Shown here: piece after piece, positions 23,619 to 32,400 of the stretch
Numbering within the stretch: the stretch's first letter is position 1
Layout: the number at the start of each line of letters is the position of its first letter
Notes under the pieces: generated by a model
Told to the model about the DNA's origin: nothing
What the model saw: only the letters and a program-made list of their open reading frames with translations
The model's database searches: none
Made by a program: the position numbers and the translations under genes
NCBI RefSeq assembly: GCF_000784355.1
Contig: NZ_KN360928.1
Span: 315,820 to 379,819, forward strand
Reading direction: 5' to 3'
DNA from: Methanolacinia paynteri
GTDB lineage: Archaea; Halobacteriota; Methanomicrobia; Methanomicrobiales; Methanomicrobiaceae
DNA length: 64,000 nucleotides

Positions 23619-24479
23619 TTATTGTTCTATTCGATTACCCGGGACCTCCCACCACATTACAACGGCATTCATCGTCTCCCTGAATATGCTGTCTTCTGCA
23701 TGAGGTGCGATCAGTTCCCGGATCTTTTCCACTCTTTCTTTGTCGACTTCGACAAAACGGCCGATAAAGGATGCGATGGACCTGACTTTTTCGTCGATTG
23801 TCATCGTATTCGAGTATGAAAAGTGGCTGACATTCGGCAGCCTTCCCCACTGTCTGATGATTACATATGCGAAATAATCTGCATCGGGCTCGAATTCACC
23901 GCCGTATTCCTGCCCTGTAATCGCAGTGAATACGTCCTTTACAAGTTTGTCCCTTCCTGCGGGCTGGACTATGGCGCAGTATCTCCTGGAGGCGTTCTCC
24001 ATCTTGTTTATGTGCTCTTCAAGGTCCGGGATCATCCAGAGGAAGTGGGAGCAGAACACGAGGTCGTAGCTGTTTTCCAGTTCGGAATCGTCCATCCTGA
24101 GCCAGTTTTTGTTTATCACTTCGACATTCGTGCATCCTTTCTCCGCCAGGTTTTTTCTGAGAAATTCGATGTTCCTGAGTGAAAGGTCGATTGAAGTTAT
24201 ATTTTTTACCAGTTTGGACAACGGGACCGTCACCGTTCCCGGGCCGGGGCCGATCTCCAGGACTTCATATGACGGTTCAAGGAAATCAGAGAAGATCTCT
24301 GCTGTCTTTCTTCCGTATTCGAAGTCGCCTTCGGAGATTTTCTTTGAGAAATCGGCAGCTTTTTTTTCTTTTATTTTAGGATCGAAAGAGAGCTTCGGCC
24401 CCTTGAATCTCTCGTCAAGTATGGATTTTCTTGCATCCTGCCAGTTTATTTTGTATTTAAGATCTCTTTTCTCTGGTTT
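23619..24479 (-). CDS. Class I SAM-dependent methyltransferase
   Basis: A 286-residue Rossmann-fold methyltransferase: motif I VLEIGPGPGTVTVPLS, post-I TSIDLS, and motif IV region YDLVFCSHFLWMI. The N-terminus YKINWQDARKSILDERF is of a type often found beside iron/corrinoid importers in methanogens. I chose the ATG at 24479 over one at 24542 because a good TATA box (TTATAAATA, minus strand, 24515-24523) lies inside the longer frame, about 40 bp before this ATG, and GGGGAG also lies between. The substrate is unknown; a small chelator or corrinoid precursor is a guess from context. Confidence 0.82.
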   Translation of the reverse strand, partial: KPEKRDLKYKINWQDARKSILDERFKGPKLSFDPKIKEKKAADFSKKISEGDFEYGRKTAEIFSDFLEPSYEVLEIGPGPGTVTVPLSKLVKNITSIDLSLRNIEFLRKNLAEKGCTNVEVINKNWLRMDDSELENSYDLVFCSHFLWMIPDLEEHINKMENASRRYCAIVQPAGRDKLVKDVFTAITGQEYGGEFEPDADYFAYVIIRQWGRLPNVSHFSYSNTMTIDEKVRSIASFIGRFVEVDKERVEKIRELIAPHAEDSIFRETMNAVVMWWEVPGNRIEQ

Positions 24480-24514
24480 CATAGAGTATTTTAGCTCCCC
24501 TGTTAAGTTATAGG

Positions 24515-24523
24515 TATTTATAA
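24515..24523 (-). promoter_or_regulatory. TATA box of the methyltransferase gene
   Basis: TTATAAATA on the minus strand, followed 26-30 bp later by the expected start of transcription (around 24488) and then by the chosen ATG at 24479. It decides between the two possible starts of that gene. Confidence 0.5.
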
Positions 24524-24782
24524 GATCCGGGAATAAATCCAATCCTTTTTACAGGGATCTGCCTTTATAGGATGATTGGCGGAAACGGAGATCCCGCACC
24601 GGATTTTTGCGGCCCGCTTCGGTAGGTACTGTTAACTTGCGGAACGTTTTTGCACGTTAAAACCGGTATTCGAAGAATTTTTGTTTTTTCGGGAATCCGG
24701 CTGATATCCCACTCATTATTATAAAAACTAAAAAAGGTATTACTGGGTAATATTAATTACAAATTAGTATTAACATACAACT

Positions 24783-26591
24783 ATGGGGCGATTCAAGTTA
24801 CGAGTCCGTATGGCTCTTTGTTTGGCGTTATTATGCTTATTTTTTGTTACCCCGGGTCTTGCTTTGTATGATTTCGAGGGAATACCCCTGGATATTGCCG
24901 GCCAGGGGGAGGTTGAAGGATCGATATACTCTGCCGGTACTTACGGGCTCACGGAGCCGCCGGTTGCGTGCTCGTTCACTCTCCCCGGCGAACCCGTCTG
25001 GGCGAAGGTGTACACCGGGGTATGGGGAGGGACGGAAAAATACTCCGGAACCGCTGAAATCTCGATAAATTCTCTTAAAATATTCAAATATTCACTCTAC
25101 GGCGAACAGGATATGAATGAGAATGTCTACTGCACCGGCCACGGGGTGTACTGGATCTCGCAGGATGCAACGGATCTCCTTCACAGCGGGGAAAACCGGG
25201 TGGTCGTGAACACTAGCCGCGGAGAATCGGGCAGCAGGATGGACGGAAGGGTCTATGCGGTCTTTGTCGTTGCGGCTGTCAAGGATGATAGCGGGTATAT
25301 TACCCAGTACTGGATTGCCGAAGGGAACGAGAACCTGCATGGCGAAGGCTGGTCGGGGAGCAACCCGACGGTTCATGATACTTCCTCGTATACCTTTTCG
25401 GGTGCGGATCTCACCGGGATGCAGTCCGCCGAACTCACGACCGTTTTGCTTGCCGGGACAAGGTACCAGCCGGATTATATAACCTTCAATTCGAATGACC
25501 TCGGGCAGCCCGAGACGGACACCAGCCATTACCCGGAGGGCGCTACCGATATAGGCGATGAGATTTGTTTCGACGCCGAAGGGGGCTCCGGGACGGAGAG
25601 CAGGTATGTAGACGTGGAGTCGTTCGATGTTACCGGTTACGTAAAAGATGATAACACGGTCGTATTCGAGCGGGGGAGGGACAGCAACGGAGACGGGGTT
25701 ATAGATCCGTCCTCCACGATCTCCGAGGGGGAGGATTATATACATCCCTGCCTGGCTGTTCTCTCCGTAAAGAAGAAGAAAGCGTCACTTCTGCAGGATA
25801 TGGGTATTGCAGGAATTACAACCGCCAATATGTACGCGAGGGCAACCGGGACACTGACTGCCGAGGTCAGGAATTACGGGGGGAATACGGGTTCTCAGTC
25901 AGTAGTTGCATTCTATGTCGACGGGGAGAAGATCGGAACCGCGACCGCTGATACCGGCAGTTCGGGAGTCGGCTATGCCGTCATCGAATGGGCTGCAACA
26001 GGCGGAGAGCACGAGATATCCGCAAAGATAGAGTCCCCGGCCGATTCCGTATCGTCCAACGACGAGTATTCGCTTGTCTGTAATATAGAAGACCTGCCCG
26101 ACCTCTCTCTTAAGGTGTCCAGCCCGGTAAGTGCAGAGAGCGGAGAGGCCGCCGTAAAACAGAGCCCTTCGTTTTTCATGATCCCTGTGCTGGGTGCTGC
26201 CGGAGCAGCGGCAGTGTGGGGGAGGAGAAAAAAATCCGGAAAGATAATGGCCGCGACTCTTGTGTGCATGCTGGTCTTATGCCCGGTTCTGGTACAGCCC
26301 TCCTTTGCCGCCGGCCTCGAATACCGGGAGTACGTTCTGCCGGTCGAGGTTTTGAATGAAGGGGGAGCAGTGGATCCCGGCGTCTCGCTGACGGTCTATC
26401 TCGACGGCGAGAAGGCTGCCTATACGACTCTTGAAAACAGCATAGACAGCGGTGATTCGGAGAGCGTGGAAATATCGATATTTACTACACCGGGCAGCCA
26501 TAAGGTGCGGGTTGTAGTCGATGAAGAGGGCTCGGTGGACGAACTCGATGAAGGCAACAACAGTTTTGAGGCAGTGTATGAGTTCCCGTAA
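24783..26591 (+). CDS. Secreted DUF3344/CARDB protein with internal membrane hairpin
   Basis: A 602-residue exported protein. Residues 1-27 are a signal peptide (MALCLALLCLFFVTPGLA core). Residues 30-330 form a DUF3344 domain, with QYWIAEGNENLHGEGW and FDVTGYVKDDNTVVFERGRDSNGDG; 340-445 a CARDB/Ig-like domain (LTAEVRNYGGNTGSQS); 462-512 two hydrophobic helices separated by RRKKSGK; and 515-602 a second CARDB-like domain (PVEVLNEGGAVDPGV). The internal hairpin looks like a sorting-type tail joined to a second signal peptide. First gene of a five-gene operon with another DUF3344 protein, an ABC transporter and a giant surface protein; it overlaps the next gene by 14 bp. Confidence 0.8.
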   Translation: MGRFKLRVRMALCLALLCLFFVTPGLALYDFEGIPLDIAGQGEVEGSIYSAGTYGLTEPPVACSFTLPGEPVWAKVYTGVWGGTEKYSGTAEISINSLKIFKYSLYGEQDMNENVYCTGHGVYWISQDATDLLHSGENRVVVNTSRGESGSRMDGRVYAVFVVAAVKDDSGYITQYWIAEGNENLHGEGWSGSNPTVHDTSSYTFSGADLTGMQSAELTTVLLAGTRYQPDYITFNSNDLGQPETDTSHYPEGATDIGDEICFDAEGGSGTESRYVDVESFDVTGYVKDDNTVVFERGRDSNGDGVIDPSSTISEGEDYIHPCLAVLSVKKKKASLLQDMGIAGITTANMYARATGTLTAEVRNYGGNTGSQSVVAFYVDGEKIGTATADTGSSGVGYAVIEWAATGGEHEISAKIESPADSVSSNDEYSLVCNIEDLPDLSLKVSSPVSAESGEAAVKQSPSFFMIPVLGAAGAAAVWGRRKKSGKIMAATLVCMLVLCPVLVQPSFAAGLEYREYVLPVEVLNEGGAVDPGVSLTVYLDGEKAAYTTLENSIDSGDSESVEISIFTTPGSHKVRVVVDEEGSVDELDEGNNSFEAVYEFP

Positions 26592-27561
26592 CCTTCTGCC
26601 TTCAGCCGCGATCATCTTTTTTTTGATATTCGCTGGTACGGTCTCGGCTTCGTATTCCGGTGACGAGCCCCTTTCCCCGGTTTTCTATGACGAGCTGAAC
26701 GGAGGGTACGTATTTTCAACGGGGGACAGCATCTACAGCGGGCAGATGAACCCCGGGGATTATTACAACGCATCGTTTGACATTGCGATACCCTCCGATG
26801 CAGTGCCGGTGTTTTCAAGGCTGTACGTATACTGGGCATGGAGCAATCTCGAAAAAGCTGCGATATACCCGTCGATCACGGTCTCCGCGACTCCGGCGGG
26901 CAGCCATGAATTCACGCTGGCGGAGAGGTATGTCGACAGCAAGGGTTTCGTAAGCTCGTATGACTTCTTTTCAGGCACGGATTCGTATGAGGTGACGGGC
27001 ATCGGATCGGGAGAGAATTCTTTTTCAGTAACTGTCGGCAATTCGGCGGCCGACAACAGCACATTTGTCATAGAGGGCCTGGGGCTGCTCGTTGTCTACG
27101 AGAGTCCGTCTTCGCCTTTGATGCAGATCTGGGCGGACGAAGGATGCGATATGCTCTACAACGATTACGGGATTACCCCCGAGATGGCGACCGCGACTGC
27201 AGTCTTCAACGGCACTGTCGATACAGGGAGTGTGAAGAGCGCCAGAATTGAGCTAGTTGCCCCTTCGGGCGGGTACACGAGGTCTGATATCCCGGACAAG
27301 AACGTCATCCTGTTCAACAGGGATACGGACGGGAGCCTCCCCGGGTTCCTTGAGAGCCTGATCTCGGCGATCTTTCCCGGGTATAACGGGAAGGAGTGGA
27401 TCGACTGTTTCGATTCCGACGAGCTCAGGCAGGTCGGGATCGAGTCCAGGGATGTCGGCCCGTACCTGAAGGGGAGCAACAATATCGTGCGTGTCCGGGA
27501 CAGGGGCGATTACATGCTGTTTACAAATGCCATCCTCAGCATCGAAAAGGAGGAGGAATGA
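26578..27561 (+). CDS. Secreted DUF3344 domain protein
   Basis: A 327-residue protein with signal peptide (AAIIFFLIFAGTVSA, cleavage near residue 25) and one DUF3344 domain: VFSRLYVYWAWSNLEKA, LGLLVVYESPSSPLMQIWADEGCDMLYNDYG and DVGPYLKGSNNIVRVRDRGDYMLFTNAILSIE. The Ile-Trp-Ala-Asp-Glu-Gly-Cys-Asp motif recurs in other DUF3344 domains here. No C-terminal anchor is seen. The start is the ATG at 26578, inside the end of the previous gene and directly before the signal peptide. It is followed by the transporter ATPase after only seven bases, so it may be a cargo or extracellular partner of that transporter. Confidence 0.82.
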   Translation: MSSRNLLPSAAIIFFLIFAGTVSASYSGDEPLSPVFYDELNGGYVFSTGDSIYSGQMNPGDYYNASFDIAIPSDAVPVFSRLYVYWAWSNLEKAAIYPSITVSATPAGSHEFTLAERYVDSKGFVSSYDFFSGTDSYEVTGIGSGENSFSVTVGNSAADNSTFVIEGLGLLVVYESPSSPLMQIWADEGCDMLYNDYGITPEMATATAVFNGTVDTGSVKSARIELVAPSGGYTRSDIPDKNVILFNRDTDGSLPGFLESLISAIFPGYNGKEWIDCFDSDELRQVGIESRDVGPYLKGSNNIVRVRDRGDYMLFTNAILSIEKEEE

Positions 27562-27568
27562 GGAAATT

Positions 27569-28234
27569 ATGAATCCAATTGTCGAAACCAGCGGCCTCTG
27601 CAAGAGGTACAACGAGAGTGTTTCAGCCCTTTCGAACGTTGATGTATGTATAGAGAAGGGAGAGTTTGCAGCAATCGTCGGAAGGAGCGGGAGCGGAAAG
27701 AGCACGCTTATGAATATCATCGGCTGCCTCGACAGCCCGACTTCGGGGACCGTCAGGATCAATTCGTGCGATATAGACTACAAAGACCCGGCCTCGCTTG
27801 TAAAGATCAGGAGAACGGTGATCGGCTTCGTATTCCAGCAGTTCAACCTGATCCCGAACCTCACGGCGAGGGAGAACATCGAGTACCCGCTCCTCTTCAA
27901 TTACCACCCTCCTGCAGAGCGCCTGGAGAGGGTGGACTATCTTCTCGCACAGGTGGGGCTCATGAACAGGGGAGATCACTACCCGCAGGAGCTCTCGGGA
28001 GGGGAGCAGCAGAGGATCGCCATTGCACGTGCACTCGTAAACAAACCTCTTCTCGTCCTTGCGGACGAACCGACGGGAAATCTCGATTCCGGGACAGGAG
28101 AATCTATACTCGGGCTCATAAAAGACCTGAACAGGACGCAGGGAACGACCTTCGTCATAGTCACCCATGATTCGGATCTTGCGTCTCATGCGGACAGGAC
28201 GATCAGTATTTCGGACGGGATGGTGGTCGGATAA
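27569..28234 (+). CDS. MacB/LolD-type ABC transporter ATPase
   Basis: A 221-residue ATPase: Walker A GRSGSGKST (38-46), the FVFQQFNLIPNLTARENIEYPL stretch characteristic of the LolD/MacB/FtsE group, signature LSGGEQQRIAIARAL, Walker B LLVLADEPTGNLD and VTHDSDLA. It works with the permease whose ATG overlaps its stop (TAATG). The ATG at 27569 is preceded by GAGG. Members of this group drive mechanotransmission on extracellular substrates rather than classical import; here the flanking genes encode surface proteins. Confidence 0.92.
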   Translation: MNPIVETSGLCKRYNESVSALSNVDVCIEKGEFAAIVGRSGSGKSTLMNIIGCLDSPTSGTVRINSCDIDYKDPASLVKIRRTVIGFVFQQFNLIPNLTARENIEYPLLFNYHPPAERLERVDYLLAQVGLMNRGDHYPQELSGGEQQRIAIARALVNKPLLVLADEPTGNLDSGTGESILGLIKDLNRTQGTTFVIVTHDSDLASHADRTISISDGMVVG

Positions 28235-29445
28235 TGGGAAGATATGCTGATTATGCCCGCATCGCGTTTAAGCAGCTGATGAGAAAGAAGGGCCGCATAA
28301 TCCTGACCGCACTGGGCATTGCAATAGGTGTCGCAGCCCTTGTCGGTATTGTCTCGCTCGGGGAGGGGATAAGGTCCCAGTCGATCGACATGATAAAAGA
28401 GCAGTCCGACCTGACGTTCATCGAGGTGACTCCGGATATCAGGGACGGGACGGTAATACCGCTTACTGACAGCAAAGTGAAGGCCCTGTCCGGGATTCCG
28501 GGGATCGTAACGGCCGTTCCTGCGGTTAAGGCCTCTTTTGCAACTACGCGGCAGACGTACCTGGGAATCGTCGGTATGGAGAGCGGAGGTTTTGAGGAGC
28601 TGCTCGAACCAGAATATTCGAGCGGGGGGCCGTATGACGGTAAGGGGATCGTCCTGGGCCATGATATCGAGGAGAAGCTGAGGAGAAACGAGGGCCTGAG
28701 GGAAGGCGACGACCTGACGGTCCTTATACGGGACTACGGCGAATCGGGTGCACCCGAGGACCGGACCGAGGTCTTCGCGGTGAACGGCGTGCTCGGCGAG
28801 AGGGATGACGAGTTCGACAACCTCGTGCTTATGGATATCGATACCCTGATGGAGATTAAGGGCTACGGCGACAGCTACGACCTGGTTTATGTCCGTGTCG
28901 ATTCGCCGGACAATGTCCTGGAGGTTGCGGAGAGCATCAAGAAGATGGGCCTCGGGGTTTCAGGTGCCTTCGAGGAGATAGAGTCGGTCAATAAGCTGAT
29001 GGACACTGTTATTCTTGTTCTGTCGTTCTTTACCGGGGTCTCGCTCATCATCGGCGCCCTGATGATAGTCAATACGATGGTTATTTCCGTATTCGAGAGA
29101 ACGAGAGAGATCGGGATTACGATGGCCGTCGGTGCTTCGAGGAAGGATGTTATCTTCCTCATTCTTCTCGAATGCCTGTACCTGGGAATAATCGGCGGAA
29201 TAATCGGCGATATTCTCGGGATCGGCCTCTCTGCCGGGATAAATATCGTGGGAAAGCCTTTCATAATATCCCAGCTCGGCGAAGGCTTTTCTTCTTTTTA
29301 CGATTCGGACATAACTTTGATTACCGGATGGCTGCTCCTCGAGGGGCTGGTGATAGCCGTGATATTGTCGGTTCTTTCAGGAATATATCCTGCACTGAAG
29401 GCGGCAAACCTGAACCCTGTCGATGCGATCCGTGCGGGGAGATGA
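28234..29445 (+). CDS. MacB/FtsX-type ABC transporter permease
   Basis: A 403-residue permease with one N-terminal transmembrane helix (about 22-45), a large extracytoplasmic MacB-like periplasmic core domain (about 50-255), and three C-terminal helices (about 268-300, 322-345, 365-390). FERTREIGITMAVGASRKDVIFLILLE is the ATPase-coupling loop, and YPALKAANLNPVDAIRAGR is the standard family end. It is bracketed by genes for DUF3344 surface proteins in one operon, so it probably helps release, fold or place these proteins, or senses them. No cytoplasmic fusion or peptidase domain is present. Confidence 0.92.
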   Translation: MGRYADYARIAFKQLMRKKGRIILTALGIAIGVAALVGIVSLGEGIRSQSIDMIKEQSDLTFIEVTPDIRDGTVIPLTDSKVKALSGIPGIVTAVPAVKASFATTRQTYLGIVGMESGGFEELLEPEYSSGGPYDGKGIVLGHDIEEKLRRNEGLREGDDLTVLIRDYGESGAPEDRTEVFAVNGVLGERDDEFDNLVLMDIDTLMEIKGYGDSYDLVYVRVDSPDNVLEVAESIKKMGLGVSGAFEEIESVNKLMDTVILVLSFFTGVSLIIGALMIVNTMVISVFERTREIGITMAVGASRKDVIFLILLECLYLGIIGGIIGDILGIGLSAGINIVGKPFIISQLGEGFSSFYDSDITLITGWLLLEGLVIAVILSVLSGIYPALKAANLNPVDAIRAGR

Positions 29446-29468
29446 CAGTCTTTGATCGTGGTGGAAAA

Positions 29469-32400
29469 ATGAGAGAGAATACTATGGAACTGAAAAAAAC
29501 CTATCTGACTGCCTGTATTTTAGGGGTTATCCTTTGTCTGCTGGTGGTCTCCCCGGCATCAGCCGACCAGTACGTCGGCGGGGAAAAGCCTGAGACCATA
29601 CAGAGCGGAATTGTGTCGGGGGACCTGTGGTTCGACTCATATTACGGTTTATCCAGCGGGATGTCTGCTGAAAAAACTTTTAAAATCCCGGATTATACCG
29701 AAATTCAGTGGGCACGCCTTTATGTAGTCGTTTACTGCGGTCATATGCAGAATAATTATCAGGGGCAGGCGACAGTCTCATTTGACGGCGGCCAGGGCAG
29801 CAGGAATATAGGTTCTGAAAAACTGAACAGGGGATATGTTTTTGAGGTTGACGGAGGCGTGACACCTGTTTCGGTTAACGGTCATTGCAACAGGGTCACA
29901 AGCGATTACCTGATGTGGTATGATGTAACTGAAAAGATCAAGTCGAGGGATGTTTCGGCAAAGGTCATTACGGATCCGCTTGATGATAATTTTGACGGCA
30001 GGATCAAGCTGATTACGCTCGTGGTGGCCTATGACGACGGGGATATGGACGAGGTGTATTACTGGGTAAACCAGGGCCATGACGTACATTCATATAAAGT
30101 CGAGGATGAGTCGTACATCGGAAAAACCGGTTTCAGTACAAAGGATCTGCCCGATGATTTCAATATCGATTCCGCGACACTCAGTGTAGTTCACCTTGCA
30201 AGCGAAAATGGTATTTACACCTTCAACGAGGAATTGCTGGACACCGAACCCTCTACCGGAAGCTACAGCGGTTACCAGCAGTGGGATGTCACGGATTCGG
30301 TTAATCCCGGCATCAATAGCGAGATGACCTATACCCGGAACCTGGATATTGAAGGCAGCGGCGACAGCTATCTCGGGGCTTATTATAAGATTGTACTGGC
30401 TTTTCTCACGGCAAAGCAGGGAGAGATGGGCATCAGCGTAGAGTCCAATCCCCGGGGGGCCGAGATATATATAGACGGTGAAGACCAGGAAAAGGTTACA
30501 AATTCTCTCATCAATCTTCCGGAAGGCAGTTATTCGGTTTCCGTCCACAAGGACTTCTATTACGATCCCGACCCCGTCTACGTTGATGTGGACGAAGGTG
30601 AAATAGCGACGGTCAGCTTTAACCTCGAACCGAACAGCTATGAAGGCAAAGAATTCGAGGTGTATAAGAAAGGAACCGTCAAAGGCGGTGTTGCGATTGC
30701 AAATGCCAGCAAATATTCCGGGATCCTGAAGAGGGGGAAATCGACTAAATATTCGCTTGATCTCTCTCTTCCTGAAAATTCGACAGTTGAATATGCCCGA
30801 TTGTACATCTATTCGGCGGAAAGCTACAATACCTCCGGCAAGGAGGACGTAGTGCCGGAGATGGAGGTCAGGTTCGGCAGTAGGGAGCTGGACGGTGAAA
30901 AATCCTACAGGGACCTGAAGGTCGACGGGGGATATAAATACACTATCGAGACTACGTGCTACGATGTCTCGCGGGATGTCGGCGGTTCCGGGAAGTACGA
31001 TCTTTCGATAAAAAACAGCGGAGATAACGCCGATGATGTATTCGCTCTTTACGGATCTTCTCTTGTGGTTGTATACTCAAACCCGGACTCGCCTTCGGCT
31101 TCTTACTGGATCGCCGAGGGCTGTGATGCCATCATGGCGTCCGATGAGTATGAGATTGATACTGAGGACGGTACGACCACCGTAGCTTTTACCGGTGATT
31201 CCGATTCGGTTACAAACGGCACCCTTTATGTTGTCTCCACCGGAGCAGACGGTCTTGATGACGAGGAGAACAGGATAATTTTCAACGACTACGAGGCGTT
31301 CGATCTACTTAACGCCGGCTCTTCGGATGTGAGTACCGTCTCTCTTGATGTGAAACCGTACCTGAAGAGCTCGAAGAACGAACTGTCGATCCAGAGCTAT
31401 CTCTCCGGCGAGAAGGGCGATTACATGGAGAACAGGATTGCGGTTCTTGTCCTCGAGCATCCCGACACGAGTGCAGCCGAAGAAGAGAGCTATGGCTATA
31501 CTGGAAAGGAGCTCGAGGTCTATGATAAGGGCAGTCTCAACGGAGGTGTCGATGTCGTAAATGCCAGCAGCTATACCGGGCTTCTTAACAAGGGAGATTC
31601 CACGGAATACTCGCTCGATGTATCCCTGCCGGAGGGTTCCGAGGTTGAGAATGCAAGACTGTACCTGTACTCTACCTGGAGCCACGATACGGTGGAAAAG
31701 GAGGGTGTAAGCCCGAATATTGAAACCGAATTCAGCGGAAAAGAGATATCCGCCGAAAAATCCTACAGGGACAGGAAGGGAGAGGGGATATACAACTATA
31801 TTCTCGAGACGACCTGCTACAATGTCTCGGATGAGGTCGAAGGCCCGGGAAAGTACAGCGTATCCGTGAAGAATACGGGAGGAACGGATGACGCCTTCGC
31901 TCTTTACGGCCCTTCCTTGGTGATCGTATATTCAGATCCCGGTTCGCCTCTGACCTCGTACTGGATCGCCGAGGGCTGCGACGCACTTCTCGCCTCCGAT
32001 GAGTTCGGTACGGATACCGAAAACTGCACTACATCGGTAAAGTTCAGCGGGGGTGTAAGTTCGGTTGCGTCCGGCACCCTGTATATGATCTCGACTGCGG
32101 CGAGCGGGCTGGAGGGCGACGAGAACCGCCTGGTCTTCAACGATTACGAAGGCTTCAATCTCCTTCAGGGCGGCTCTTCGGATATCAGTACGGCTGTCCT
32201 GGATGTCGGGCCTTACGTCAGGGATTCGGGGAACCGGCTGTATGTCCAGAGCTATGTCTCGGGGGATAAAGGGGATTATATGGAGAACCGTGTCGCAGTT
32301 CTGGTTCTCGAGCATTCGGGCGGCACCGGTATGACCGAAGAGGCGGGGGATGAAGAGGAGTCCGGTGTCCTGTCTCCGGGCCAGACATCGGCGACGTATC

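Noticed and set aside
26150-26325. Frameshift or missing stop between two genes in the 602-residue protein
   Set aside because: The frame is uninterrupted, codon use is uniform, and a CARDB-like domain continues after the hairpin; a fusion or genuine hairpin is more likely than a sequencing error, so it is listed as a finding and not split.
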